64,000 nucleotides of DNA, taken from assembly GCF_001888805.2 (NCBI RefSeq), contig NZ_CP019113.1:4278001-4342000 (forward strand), read 5' to 3'. The notes beneath the pieces were generated by a model. That model saw nothing but the letters and a program-made list of their open reading frames with translations, made no database searches and was not told the origin of the DNA. This DNA comes from Enterobacter sp. SA187. Lineage in GTDB: Bacteria; Pseudomonadota; Gammaproteobacteria; Enterobacterales; Enterobacteriaceae. Of this stretch, positions 1 to 9,842 are shown in pieces (position 1 is the first letter of the stretch; each line of letters begins with the position of its first letter). Both the position numbers and the translations under genes were made by a program.

Positions 1-2121
1 CCACAGTTTTTGCGTCTGCACTTCCTGCAGCCAGGGGTTGGCATACTGAGTAGAGTTGGCGCGGTTTTTCCCTTTCCAGGTGATAAGCTGTAACGGGTAT
101 TTTTCCGCCAGCGGATCGTCCGGCCCTTCATGCGCGGGCACATAGTGGGAGAGCGCCGGGATTTCCGGATGCTGCATGTCGTAAAGCCGCTGTGAGAAGA
201 TCTCAATTTTGCCGGACGGCGTCGGGAACGGGTGATTATCCGGATCGCGGATATTGTCGGCGAAGGCCACATAAGGCTCGCTTTTGAACAGGTGCTGACG
301 GGTTTTTTGCAGGGTAGCGAAATCCGGCAGTTGTTCTTCCGGCATCGCCTGACGCGTACGCTCCCAGATGCTCTCGATCCACTGTTTCTCATCGCGCCCC
401 AGGCTGAACGCCGGTTCAACGCCCAGTTTTGCTGCCACTTCGCGCAGCCATTCGTAGTCGGAACGGCGCTCAAATTCAGGTTCGATGAGTTTTTCAGACA
501 GCATCAGATAGCTGGCGGTGCCCCAGGTTTCGCCGATATTCCAGCGCTCCATAAAGCTGGTTTCCGGCAGCAGCAGGTCGGCGTATTTCGCGCTGGGCGT
601 CATATAGAGATCGCTTGCGACGATGAACTCAATGTTAGATTCATCCTCCAGCATTCTGGCGGCCTTGTGCAGATCCGGGTTCTGATTGGTGAGATAGTTT
701 CCGGCCAGCGAGAACAGCAGACGAATATTGCTGTCGAGTTTTTCCGCATTTTTCAGCCCGTCCTGCGACGTCACTTTTGACGCGTCCTCAGCCGCCTGCA
801 CCCAGTTCATCACCGAAATTTGCGCTTTCACCGGGTTGTCCGGCATTTCCGGCCCGACGGTGAATTTGCGGTTCGCGCAGCCGCCGTAGCCCGCCGCCCA
901 GCCGCCTTTTACGCCGACGTTGCCGGTGATGGTCGCCAGCAGCGTCGAGCCGCGCGCGGTGCGTTCCCCGCAGTTGTGACGCTGCGGTCCCCAGCCCTGG
1001 ATCAGCGCCGCCGGTTTAGTGGTGGCATAGTCGCGCGCCAGCTGGCGAATGGTTTGCGCCGGAACATGAGTAATGCGCTCCGCCCATTCCGGGGTTTTGC
1101 GCACGCCATCTTTCGCGCCAGTCAGGTAGGCGACCAGCGATTCGTTTTCCGGCGCGCCTTCCGGCATGGACGCTTCATCAAAGCCCAGCGTATAACGACG
1201 AATAAAGGCCTCATCATGCAGCGATTCGGTGACGATGACGTACATCATCGCGTCCATCAGGGCGTTATCGGTCGTCGGCAACAGCGGGATCCACTGGTCT
1301 GCCAGCGACGCCACCGTATCCGAATAGCGCGGATCGACGACGATAAAACGGGTGCCGTTTTGCTTCATCTGCTGGAAGTAGTGGTTAGTGTGGCCAAAGA
1401 TGGTTTCCGTCGGGTTATGACCCCAGAGGATCACCAGTTTGGTATCCACAAGCGTGTCCAGCGAACTGCCGCTGGCCGCCACGCCGTAGGTATAGGGCGT
1501 GGCTGCGGCGGTATTGCCCATGCTTACCGAGTGATAGCTGGCCAGATGCCCGCCGGTCAGATTCAGTAAGCGCTGCACCATTGCCGTGCCGGAAAAAGGC
1601 CCGCCAGAAACAGCAGTACCGACGTGAACATAGCGTGAGGCGGGGCCATATTTTTCGGTGATCGTCCGCATCTTTTCGGCGATCAGGGTGGTGGCTTCAT
1701 CCCAGGAGATGCGCTCAAACTTGCCTTCGCCGCGTTTGCCGGTGCGCTTCATCGGATATTTCAGACGATCCGGATGATAAACGAATTTGCGGTAGCTGCG
1801 GCCCCGCACACAGGCGCGCATCACCGGCATCTGCGGATCCAGTTCGTTATCGGCGCGGGTGGAAATACGGGTGACAACCCCGTCTTTTACATGGGCGCGG
1901 ATGTCACATTTACCGCCGCAGTCAAAGGTGCTGCAGGTCTGTACCACACGCTCGTCGCCGGTAACCGCCGGCAGCGGTTGTGCGTCTGCTGGCGCGGCGT
2001 GACCGGACGTGGAGAAAAAAGGCAGGGTTAGCAGCGCGGAGCTGGCCTGAAGGAAACTGCGCCGTGAGACAGGCAGCAGGCCTTCTTCAGGCCGGGGATT
2101 TCTGGAACTGGTCATTTTCAT
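1..2121 (-). CDS. DmsA-like molybdopterin oxidoreductase, catalytic subunit (3' part outside window)
   Basis: The first 707 codons are visible; the gene runs off the left edge. The N-terminus has a twin-arginine signal (SRRSFLQAS, Arg20-Arg21) followed by a hydrophobic stretch, so the enzyme should be exported folded by Tat. Cysteines in the order CX4CX3C and a later Cys in RACVRGRS form a [4Fe-4S] site of the DMSO reductase family, followed by the DmsA-like stretch DRLKYPMKR. Later segments (LVILWGHNP, HTNHYFQQMK, LLPETSFMERWNIGETWG) fit molybdopterin-guanine-dinucleotide binding. I infer an anaerobic terminal reductase of the DMSO/S- or N-oxide class; the substrate cannot be told. Salmonella carries dms-like genes beside pbpC, as I recall. 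Start chosen at the first ATG; a second ATG lies two codons in. Confidence 0.85.
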   Translation of the reverse strand, partial: MKMTSSRNPRPEEGLLPVSRRSFLQASSALLTLPFFSTSGHAAPADAQPLPAVTGDERVVQTCSTFDCGGKCDIRAHVKDGVVTRISTRADNELDPQMPVMRACVRGRSYRKFVYHPDRLKYPMKRTGKRGEGKFERISWDEATTLIAEKMRTITEKYGPASRYVHVGTAVSGGPFSGTAMVQRLLNLTGGHLASYHSVSMGNTAAATPYTYGVAASGSSLDTLVDTKLVILWGHNPTETIFGHTNHYFQQMKQNGTRFIVVDPRYSDTVASLADQWIPLLPTTDNALMDAMMYVIVTESLHDEAFIRRYTLGFDEASMPEGAPENESLVAYLTGAKDGVRKTPEWAERITHVPAQTIRQLARDYATTKPAALIQGWGPQRHNCGERTARGSTLLATITGNVGVKGGWAAGYGGCANRKFTVGPEMPDNPVKAQISVMNWVQAAEDASKVTSQDGLKNAEKLDSNIRLLFSLAGNYLTNQNPDLHKAARMLEDESNIEFIVASDLYMTPSAKYADLLLPETSFMERWNIGETWGTASYLMLSEKLIEPEFERRSDYEWLREVAAKLGVEPAFSLGRDEKQWIESIWERTRQAMPEEQLPDFATLQKTRQHLFKSEPYVAFADNIRDPDNHPFPTPSGKIEIFSQRLYDMQHPEIPALSHYVPAHEGPDDPLAEKYPLQLITWKGKNRANSTQYANPWLQEVQTQKLW

Positions 2122-2183
2122 CCGTAAAAAAGAGAGGGATTACGTAAAAAACGTAAGTTTCATCTTTTTCGAACGAATGCCAT

Positions 2184-2197
2184 TTGACCTTTATCAA
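2184..2197 (-). promoter_or_regulatory. FNR-like box upstream of the DmsA-like gene
   Basis: TTGAC-CTTT-ATCAA matches the FNR consensus TTGAT-N4-ATCAA with one mismatch. It is centred about 70 bp before the ATG, leaving room for a class II start (centre near -41.5) around position 2149. The rest of the gap to pbpC (2122-2283) is AT-rich and shows no gene. This fits oxygen-regulated expression of an anaerobic reductase. Confidence 0.6.
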
Positions 2198-2283
2198 CTA
2201 CCACTAAGTTATTAGTTTAAAAGCCTCTTAACCTAAATGGTTCTTATTTAAAATTGACACATCAGGCTTATTTTTCTGACTTT

Positions 2284-4623
2284 TTAGCGCAATTCGAAGC
2301 TTACTGCCGTCATTTGCCCTGATAAATCCATAACCACAATCTGGTAGCTGCCCGCCTTCGTCAGTTGCAGGGTTAATCTTGCGGACGACTCATTTAACGC
2401 TTCGCCATTGATAAACCACCAGCGGCGTCCTTCTCCGCCGGGGGCATACAGCGGCAGCGAAACCTGCGCCTCGCCGGGCAGACGGCGAATCAACGCCCCT
2501 TCCCGTACGCCGGTCAACAGCAAGGGCGCGGCGGCATTCTGCGCAGGCGGCGGGCATTGCGCCGAAGCGGGCGGCAATCTGGCGGCACGACGCTCCCCCG
2601 CCGGCAGCCAGGCTTCAAGCGGCCGCGGCCAGACGATGAGCGTCTTTTGCGTGGCGTCCGGGCAGTCCGCCGCCACCCGCTCGCCCGCCTTATTCAGCCA
2701 GATGGGGAAACGAATGCCGTTAACGCTTTCCTGATCCGGTAACAGCAGCGTCGGCGGTTCGCTGCCGTCGAGCAGCCAGGTGGCGAGGCGACGACGGCAG
2801 TTGCTGTCGCCCTGCGGCAAACTCTGTCCCCCCGGCCAGCAAATCACGCCGCGCGTCACCGATGCCGGACGCGGATCGACAGGCTGATGCGCGTTGCCGC
2901 TCACCGACTGCGCCTGCAACAGATTATGTACCTGGTTAAGCAGCGGCACGGCGCTGGCGAAACCGAACTGTCCGGCGACCGGCGTACCGTCCGGCCTGCC
3001 GACCCAGATGCCGATCACATAGCGGGCGTTAATGCCAATCGCCCAGGCATCCCGGTAGCCGTAGCTGGTACCGGTTTTCCAGGCCAGCGGCACCACCGGC
3101 GACAGGGCGTTGTCCGGCAGCGGCTGCGCCTGTGAAGCCAGAATGCGGCGGATGATCCAGGCCGAACCCGGGGAGAGTAGCGGACGTTCGGCCAGAGGAT
3201 CGGACGGCAGTAGACGCAGCGCGCCCGCTTTCCCCTGACGGGCAAAAGCGCTGTAGGCGGCGGTAATGTCCGCCAGGCGCGCCCCTGCCCCGCCGAGGAT
3301 CAGCGATAAATTAGGCTCCGCTCCCGCCGGTAAAATCAGCGGTAATCCCGCGTTACGCAGACGCCCGGCGAAACGCTTTGGCCCGTAGGCTTCCAGCACC
3401 TGCACAGCGGGCAGATTCAGCGATCTGACCAGCGCTTCGCTCATACTGACCGGGCCGTGAAAACCGCTGTCAAAGTTGCCGGGGCGATAGTCGCCGGAGA
3501 GACGCGGAACGTCCTGTAACAGGGAGGCCGGATGGATCAGCCCGTCGTCTATCGCCAGACCATAGATAAAGGGTTTCAGCACCGAGCCAGGCGATCGCAC
3601 GGCGGTCACCATATCCACGTGGCTGAAACGGCTGTCGTCGTTGATGTCCACCGATCCCACCCAGCCGCGCACTTTCATATCAGTGTGATCGACGACGATC
3701 ATCGCCAGCGAACTACGCTGCGGCAGACGGGTTTTTACGTTCAGCGCCAGATCTTCCAGCTGGCGTTGCAGCCCGGCGTTCAGGGTGGTGACAATCTTGT
3801 CGCTACGGGTTTTTCCGGCGACGAGACGGGCGAACAGCGGGGCGAGCTGCGGCATCTGTCGGGGTGATAGCCACACCGGTTCTTCCCGCGACTCCCGCAC
3901 CTGTTGCGCCGACCACACGCCCTGCGATGCCATTCTTGCCAGCACCTTATCCCGCGCCGCCTGGGCGCGCTCCGGCCAGCGGTCGGGACGCAGACGGCTC
4001 GGCGCCTGTGGCAGTACTGCGAGCAGCGCGGCTTCCGCATAGCTCAGCTGTGACGGGGGTTTACCCAGATAAGCCCAGCTTGCAGCCCCCACGCCCTGTA
4101 AGGTGCCGCCGAAGGGGGCGCGATTGAGATAGAGCGTAAGAATATCGCGCTTGGACAGATGCCACTCCAGTTGCAGTGCGCGCCACAGCTGCCGCGCTTT
4201 ACCGGCGAAGGTACGGGAGTGGGGATCGAGCAGACGCGCCACCTGCATGGTCAGCGTACTGCCGCCGGACACCACCCGCCCCGAGCTCAGATCCTGCCAG
4301 GCCGCGCGGAGAACCGACAGCGGGTTAACGCCGGGATGCTGCCAGAACCAGCGATCTTCATACTGGATCAGCGCCTGTAAATAACGCGGCGATACCTCTT
4401 CGATAGTGACCGGATAGCGCCATATACCGTCAGCATCGGCGAAACGCCACAGCGGCGTGCCGTCTTCGCTGACCACCACGCGCGCCGGGTGCACCTCGGT
4501 AAGGGGCAGCGGCCAGATCCGATCTGCGAGCCAGACCATCGCCAGCACGATCAACAGCGCTCCCGGCAGCCAAAGCCAGCGGGAGCGCAATAAACGATGT
4601 TGCTTCACGTTATGGGGTGACAA
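2284..4623 (-). CDS. pbpC: Penicillin-binding protein 1C
   Basis: Class A PBP of 779 aa, close to the usual ~770. An N-terminal membrane anchor (about residues 15-32) is followed by a GT51 glycosyltransferase domain with EDRWFWQHPG and GGSTLTMQVARL. The transpeptidase domain has SPGSVLKP (SxxK), SLNLP (SxN) and WKTGTSYGYRDAW (KTG). A C-terminal BiPBP_C-type beta domain follows. It acts on peptidoglycan at the periplasmic face of the inner membrane. Its ATG overlaps the end of yfhM by 14 bp, so the two are translationally coupled; pairing of PBP1C with a bacterial alpha-2-macroglobulin is a known arrangement, thought to couple wall repair to protease trapping. Confidence 0.97.
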   Translation of the reverse strand: MSPHNVKQHRLLRSRWLWLPGALLIVLAMVWLADRIWPLPLTEVHPARVVVSEDGTPLWRFADADGIWRYPVTIEEVSPRYLQALIQYEDRWFWQHPGVNPLSVLRAAWQDLSSGRVVSGGSTLTMQVARLLDPHSRTFAGKARQLWRALQLEWHLSKRDILTLYLNRAPFGGTLQGVGAASWAYLGKPPSQLSYAEAALLAVLPQAPSRLRPDRWPERAQAARDKVLARMASQGVWSAQQVRESREEPVWLSPRQMPQLAPLFARLVAGKTRSDKIVTTLNAGLQRQLEDLALNVKTRLPQRSSLAMIVVDHTDMKVRGWVGSVDINDDSRFSHVDMVTAVRSPGSVLKPFIYGLAIDDGLIHPASLLQDVPRLSGDYRPGNFDSGFHGPVSMSEALVRSLNLPAVQVLEAYGPKRFAGRLRNAGLPLILPAGAEPNLSLILGGAGARLADITAAYSAFARQGKAGALRLLPSDPLAERPLLSPGSAWIIRRILASQAQPLPDNALSPVVPLAWKTGTSYGYRDAWAIGINARYVIGIWVGRPDGTPVAGQFGFASAVPLLNQVHNLLQAQSVSGNAHQPVDPRPASVTRGVICWPGGQSLPQGDSNCRRRLATWLLDGSEPPTLLLPDQESVNGIRFPIWLNKAGERVAADCPDATQKTLIVWPRPLEAWLPAGERRAARLPPASAQCPPPAQNAAAPLLLTGVREGALIRRLPGEAQVSLPLYAPGGEGRRWWFINGEALNESSARLTLQLTKAGSYQIVVMDLSGQMTAVSFELR

Positions 4624-7600
4624 TCAGCGGGCCGCTTGCAGCTCCCGTTGCCCGCCACTGCGGCACATACATCGATTCCACCTGCGGCACCGGCACCTGA
4701 TAAGTGCCCGGCGTCACCGCGCGCGCCAGATAAACCAGCGTCACCGGCTGCCCTTCGTTCACCGCCACGGCGGCGACAAAGCGATCGTCGCGGAACTCCA
4801 TATGCTGAATATCCGCCTGCTGCATCTGATTAAGCAGATTGCGGATCTCATCGCCACTGTCTTCAAGGCTGGCGCTGCTGCTGGCCAGGTTCTGGTTTTC
4901 CAGTTCCAGGCCCGCTGGCAGCAGATCCACCACCAGCGCATCCGGCACGTTCTGGCTGGCGTTCACTTCCAGCGCCACCAGCACCAGATCGCCGCTCTTC
5001 AGCGAGCTGAGCGTCGTTGCCTGGCCGTCAGTACCGTAAATGCGGCGTTCGATGTGCAGCACGTTGGACGACGGCTGCGGCGCATATTCCGGATAACCGG
5101 TGGTGTCCAGACGCAGCCACAGCGGGGTATCGGCAGTGTTCGTCACCTGCAGCGCGGTCAGTTGATCCCCCGACAGATTGCGGGTCAGGGATTTATTGCC
5201 GTGCAGCGCTTCCGCCTCCAGAGAGGTTTGCGCCTGCCAGGTGCCCGGCAGATCCTGCAGGGATTTACCAGCGAGGAACAGGGCGTTGCTCTCCTGGGTG
5301 GAAAGCCAGCGCTGACCATAAGCCTGTTCAGAGAGGGTCATCAGCAACTGATTCTGCGCGTCGTTAAGCAGATTATTTTCCTGCAACAGCGCCAGCATCA
5401 GAGCGTTATCACGCAGCGCGCTGCCGTAATCCCCGGTCCAGCGGTCGCCCCCTTTACGCGGGGTTTTGAGCGCCAGTTTGAACGCCTGACCGCTGCGGGC
5501 TTCGTCGCCCATCAGCTTCAGCGCCACGCCGAGCTGCATTAACGGCAGGCCGGAATTCGCCTTATCGTGATGCTGCCAGATCTCGCGCAGTGCGCCGAGC
5601 GGGGCTTTTTGCTGACGCGCCAGCACCAGAGCGGCATAGGACTGGACGGCAAATTTGCTCGCCTCGCTATCTTCGCTGTAGCGCACGGCAATCACGCCCG
5701 GATCCTGCAAGTAGCGCAGCAGACGGGTGTTGGCGTTGTTAAGGGCGTCAGTCGGTACGCTGTACCCCTGCTGTCCGGCACGGACCAGGAAGTCGGTCAC
5801 GTAGGCGGTGAGCCAGAACTCTTCTGCGCCATTTTTATCCCACAGGGCAAAACCGCCGTCGTCACGCTGCATCTGCAACAGACGGGCGATACCGATATCC
5901 ACCGCCGCGCGGCGTTTTTCATCACTGTCGCCCACAATACCCAGCGCCTTCAGCTGGGCGGCGTTGGTATAGAGCGACGGGAACAGACCGCTGGCGGTTT
6001 GCTCCAGGCAACCGTAAGGATAGGCCCGCAGTTCCTGAATATAGCGCGCCAGGTTCAGCGGCGGCTTACCGCTGAGCAACAGCTGGCCCTGCAGGGTTGA
6101 TGGCGCAAATCCGCTGAGACTTGACGTCGGCGCGGTCCAGCTCATTCCCGGATTGAGCAGCATACCGGTATTGACCGTCTGCGCCGGGTACGCCGGACGC
6201 ACGCCAATTTTCCACTGTTTTTGCTGCGCCGGGAAGGTTTCACCCGGCAGCGTCAGGCCGCTGATTTGCGCGTTGATTTCACCGTCGCCAAAGCCATCTT
6301 TCGCACGTACCGGGATATGCATCGTAAAGCGTGCGCCCGGGGCGATTTTCACCGGCTGCGGCTGTGCGCCTTCCAGACTAATCAGCCCGCTGGTATTCAG
6401 GGAGACATTCAGCGTTTGCGGTTTGTCGGTCAGGTTAGTGAGATCGAGCGTCAGGCGCGTGGTATCGCCACTCGCCATAAAGCGCGGCATATTAAGTTCC
6501 GCAATCAGCGGCGCGGCGACGACAATTTTGTTTTCACTGCTGCCAAAATCGTCGTCGGTCCAGGCCTGAGCCATCAGCCGTAGTTCGCCGTTGAAATCGC
6601 CAATCGGCATTGAGACGGTGCCTTCGCCGTTTTCATCCAGCGTTACCGGCTGCGCCTGTTGCGCGACTATGGTCACATGATTGACCGGCGGCTTGCCGCC
6701 GCGGTTAAGCTCATCGCCGTCGCCACCGAAGCGCAGCGCGGCAAGACGCCCCTGCCCTTCAATGACCTGCCCGTAAATATCGTAGATGTCCGCGCCGTAG
6801 CGTTTCTGCCCGAAGAAGGCGTTCCACGGATCCGGCGTGACGTAATCGGTGATGTTAAGCACCCCGCTGTCAACGGCGGAAAGCAGAACGTTAACCTTTT
6901 TCGGCACCACGCCATTTTTTACCGTGGCCTTCACCTTAACCGTCAGATCCTGATTCGGACGCATTTTCGGCGGGTTATCCAGCGCAATGCTCAGGCGGCG
7001 GTTTTCATCGCCCAGCGGCAGATGCAGCAGCCCGACCGCGCGTTTCGGCGTGGCGGAGCGGGATTTATCCCCCGGACGCACCACCAGCGTACTCAGGTAC
7101 AGATCGTGACGTTTCCAGGCTTTATCCACCGGAATGTCCAGATCCAGCCCTTCAGCAGGCACGTCGATCTCCTGCCACCACAGCGGGCCTGCGGCAGATT
7201 CGACCATGGCGTAACCTTTACCGGCGGCCGGTGCCGTAATATGTAACTTAATGGTATCGCCAGGCTGGTAGGCGGGTTTATCCAGCTTCATGGTGACGCG
7301 ATCGGGACGCGCCGCGCCCGCCCCGTCACTGTTATCCTGCCAGCTGTAACCGGCCCAGAAACGCACGCTGCTGACCGTTTCATCCGGCGCTTTCACTTCG
7401 AGGCGATAGGAGCCCCACTCCACCGGGAAGGTCACTTTGCCCGTTTCATCAGCGCGCAGATCCAGCGACTGCTCGCCTTCGACCAGATCTTTTTGGTCAT
7501 ACTGCGACAGCCAGCCCTCGCTCTCTGACCAGTTCCAGAAGTAGTCGCGGCGCTCGCGGATCAGACGCACCTGCAGGCCGGAAACCGGCTGTTTAACGCC

Positions 7601-9559
7601 CTCCGCGTTGACGTAAACAATATCAAAGGCCGCATTGCTGTTTTCATCCACCATCGGCTGATTGACCGTGGTGTCGGTGCGGTAGTCATACACCGCTTTA
7701 GCGGCAAACTGCGGACGAATACCGGGCAGCGCCTGCGCAGGCCAGATAGCCTGTTCAACGCGACGGGTGACCGGGCGGCCACCGGATTCCAGCAGGCTGG
7801 CCTGCAAAATCACCTGTAACGGCGAGTGCGCTTCCTGCCACTGGCTTTCCACGCTTACCTGGCCATGGCCTTTTTCATCCAGTGTTGCCTGTACTTCGTC
7901 CAGGCTGCGGGAGAGGTTTTCTTCCGCGATGTTACCGAACTGGAAGCCCGGCAGGGCTTTCACCGCTTCACGCAATGGACGCAGGAACAGCTGTCCCTGC
8001 AAGGTATTGCCGTTTGCCGGCGCGCCATACAGATAGTAACCGGTGACGTTAAAGTCCACATTGTCCGCCATCGCCAGCGGCGTTTTACTGCCTTCGAGCA
8101 CCAGCGCCATGCGCTCCGGCATGAAGTCTTCCACGTGGAAATCCCACTGGATCAACTGGTTGTCGCCGGTATTGGCGCGCACGTGCCACAGGCCCGTCTG
8201 GGCGTTTGCATCAAGGGCATAATTCACCTGATACAGCCCGTCCTGCGGCTGGCTCACCAGCGTGCGCACCACCTGGCCGTCGGGTTTCACCACTTCCAGC
8301 TTCACCGGCTGCGCCGCCAGCGGTTTACCGTCGGTATCACGCAGCAGGCCGTTGAGGATCACGGTTTCGCCGGGGCGATAGAGATCGCGCGGGCCAAACA
8401 TAAAGAATTGTTTGTTGTAGCCAGGCGCGCCTGCGATATCGAACTCAGCCAGATCCAGCGCCGGGAGTTTAAGATCGAGCAGCGTGGTTTCACCGTCTTT
8501 GCGCGCCAGCAGCAGCGCGGCGTCTTTGTCGGTTTCCAGGGTCGCGTGGCCTTTGTCGTCGCTTAATGACTGCGCCAGCGTCTGCCCTTTCTCATTGAGC
8601 AGCATCACTTCGATACCCTGCTGCGCCCCGCCGTTTTCCAGGCTCTGCGTGAAGACATCCAGCCGGTTATGATAACGGTGCGCGGACACGCCGATGTTGC
8701 TCAGCGTAAAGAGGGTGGCGGCATTACTGTAGGTGTAATGCCCGGCCTGGTTCATCACCGCGATATAGACACCTGCCTGCTGTAACGGCTTGATTTCGCC
8801 AAGCGGCAGCAGCAGTTTTTCACGGGTATTACGCGCCGGATTGAGGTCAAAGCGGCCGGTATACACCAGATCCGCCATTTTCAGCAGTTCGTCAGATTCC
8901 CAGTTAGAGAGCGAATTACGGTACTCCCACTGGCTGACGAAGGCGGGCAGTGACTCGGGTTTCACCCGGTAAAAATTCACGTCGACGTTATTCACGTTCA
9001 GCGCCATCACCGGCAGCCCTTCGACGACTTTTCCGGGCAGCAGCGATCCGCGGCTGGCAAAGCCAACGCTGGGCTGAATATCGCGGGTAGTAAGGGTTTT
9101 TTCGTAATTGACGCCGAACGTGGCTTTGTTGAGCGCCAGCAGACCAGAGTCAACGGAGACCACCAGTTCGCGGTTCGGCTCCAGATGGCGTAAACGCAAC
9201 TCTTTCAGGTTGGGCGCCAGCTCCCATGCCCCGTCGACCTTGCCGTTTTTCTTATCGACGAGGTGCACGTTTTGCGCGAAATCCTGATCCGGATCGAGCG
9301 GAATGGAGAAAGTCAGCACCAGGGTGGCGGCGCCATCCAGCTGAACTTCTGAGGCGTCGATAAGCGTCAGCGCTTTATCTTTGCTCTGCGCCGCCAGTTT
9401 TTCCCTTTGCGCCGCATCAGGTTTTGCGGTGGGTTTTGCCTCTGCTGTGGTTGCCGCTTTGGCAGGCGCTGCCTGCGGCTTATCGTTGTCATCACAACCC
9501 ACGACGGTGAGCGCTGTCAGTAATGCCACTGACAGCGCCGCTAATTTTAACGGTTTCAT
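4610..9559 (-). CDS. yfhM: Bacterial alpha-2-macroglobulin, lipoprotein (ECAM-like)
   Basis: 1649 aa, about the E. coli length. The chosen ATG gives a lipoprotein signal ending in VVGC; Asp at +2 after the Cys (CDDND) is the inner-membrane retention signal, so it should face the periplasm from the inner membrane. An open extension upstream (to 9706) lacks a signal peptide and is rejected. The thioester motif is intact (YGCLEQT); it is used by alpha-2-macroglobulins to trap proteases covalently. MG-type beta domains precede the thioester domain, and helical repeats follow. An Ala/Lys/Pro-rich linker follows the lipid anchor. It is transcribed before pbpC and overlaps it, suggesting joint defence and repair of the cell wall. 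Confidence 0.96.
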   Translation of the reverse strand: MKPLKLAALSVALLTALTVVGCDDNDKPQAAPAKAATTAEAKPTAKPDAAQREKLAAQSKDKALTLIDASEVQLDGAATLVLTFSIPLDPDQDFAQNVHLVDKKNGKVDGAWELAPNLKELRLRHLEPNRELVVSVDSGLLALNKATFGVNYEKTLTTRDIQPSVGFASRGSLLPGKVVEGLPVMALNVNNVDVNFYRVKPESLPAFVSQWEYRNSLSNWESDELLKMADLVYTGRFDLNPARNTREKLLLPLGEIKPLQQAGVYIAVMNQAGHYTYSNAATLFTLSNIGVSAHRYHNRLDVFTQSLENGGAQQGIEVMLLNEKGQTLAQSLSDDKGHATLETDKDAALLLARKDGETTLLDLKLPALDLAEFDIAGAPGYNKQFFMFGPRDLYRPGETVILNGLLRDTDGKPLAAQPVKLEVVKPDGQVVRTLVSQPQDGLYQVNYALDANAQTGLWHVRANTGDNQLIQWDFHVEDFMPERMALVLEGSKTPLAMADNVDFNVTGYYLYGAPANGNTLQGQLFLRPLREAVKALPGFQFGNIAEENLSRSLDEVQATLDEKGHGQVSVESQWQEAHSPLQVILQASLLESGGRPVTRRVEQAIWPAQALPGIRPQFAAKAVYDYRTDTTVNQPMVDENSNAAFDIVYVNAEGVKQPVSGLQVRLIRERRDYFWNWSESEGWLSQYDQKDLVEGEQSLDLRADETGKVTFPVEWGSYRLEVKAPDETVSSVRFWAGYSWQDNSDGAGAARPDRVTMKLDKPAYQPGDTIKLHITAPAAGKGYAMVESAAGPLWWQEIDVPAEGLDLDIPVDKAWKRHDLYLSTLVVRPGDKSRSATPKRAVGLLHLPLGDENRRLSIALDNPPKMRPNQDLTVKVKATVKNGVVPKKVNVLLSAVDSGVLNITDYVTPDPWNAFFGQKRYGADIYDIYGQVIEGQGRLAALRFGGDGDELNRGGKPPVNHVTIVAQQAQPVTLDENGEGTVSMPIGDFNGELRLMAQAWTDDDFGSSENKIVVAAPLIAELNMPRFMASGDTTRLTLDLTNLTDKPQTLNVSLNTSGLISLEGAQPQPVKIAPGARFTMHIPVRAKDGFGDGEINAQISGLTLPGETFPAQQKQWKIGVRPAYPAQTVNTGMLLNPGMSWTAPTSSLSGFAPSTLQGQLLLSGKPPLNLARYIQELRAYPYGCLEQTASGLFPSLYTNAAQLKALGIVGDSDEKRRAAVDIGIARLLQMQRDDGGFALWDKNGAEEFWLTAYVTDFLVRAGQQGYSVPTDALNNANTRLLRYLQDPGVIAVRYSEDSEASKFAVQSYAALVLARQQKAPLGALREIWQHHDKANSGLPLMQLGVALKLMGDEARSGQAFKLALKTPRKGGDRWTGDYGSALRDNALMLALLQENNLLNDAQNQLLMTLSEQAYGQRWLSTQESNALFLAGKSLQDLPGTWQAQTSLEAEALHGNKSLTRNLSGDQLTALQVTNTADTPLWLRLDTTGYPEYAPQPSSNVLHIERRIYGTDGQATTLSSLKSGDLVLVALEVNASQNVPDALVVDLLPAGLELENQNLASSSASLEDSGDEIRNLLNQMQQADIQHMEFRDDRFVAAVAVNEGQPVTLVYLARAVTPGTYQVPVPQVESMYVPQWRATGAASGPLIVTP

Positions 9560-9691
9560 CCTGTGTCCCTTGCCCAAAAGCCCGTTACGCGACGGTACGC
9601 TGATTATTATGCGCGAGCGGCTGAAATACAAAGTCAGATTCTGACTCTGGAAGACGCCTCGCAAATTGCCCTGCGCCTGTTGATGCACCAT

Positions 9692-9707
9692 TGTAAGGTG
9701 GATCACA
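9692..9707 (+). promoter_or_regulatory. Putative CRP site upstream of the PTS operon
   Basis: TGTAA-GGTGGA-TCACA differs from the CRP core TGTGA-N6-TCACA at one base. It lies in the divergent yfhM/PTS intergenic region, just upstream of a long palindrome. Catabolite control of an alpha-glucoside PTS operon would be expected. Confidence 0.45.
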
Positions 9708-9710
9708 GGT

Positions 9711-9734
9711 CATAACGTTACATGTTACGTTATG
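9711..9734. promoter_or_regulatory. 24-bp near-perfect palindrome, likely operator of the PTS operon
   Basis: Two 12-bp arms, CATAACGTTACA and TGTTACGTTATG, are inverted copies with one mismatched pair. The site is about 110 bp upstream of the PTS start codon, between the CRP-like site and a possible -10 (TAAGAT near 9756). It is a good candidate operator for the RpiR regulator encoded at 13846. Function is inferred from symmetry and position. Confidence 0.5.
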
Positions 9735-9842
9735 CGTCATTTGTTTTTAAAACAATAAGATAGCTGGATAAGCACCGCTTGCGACTGCTACCGTTATCCT
9801 GTCTTCGCACCGTTGTGCGCGGTTCATATAAGAGAATACGTT

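Noticed and set aside
820..1569. 249-codon open frame opposite the DmsA-like gene
   Set aside because: The minus-strand frame encodes a clear molybdoenzyme; the plus frame is Arg/His-rich noise.
4457..5542. 361-codon open frame on the plus strand opposite yfhM/pbpC
   Set aside because: Lies antisense to well-conserved genes; arises from GC-rich codon use and shows no recognisable domain.
9560..9706. N-terminal extension of yfhM
   Set aside because: The in-frame extension precedes a perfect lipoprotein signal and would bury it.
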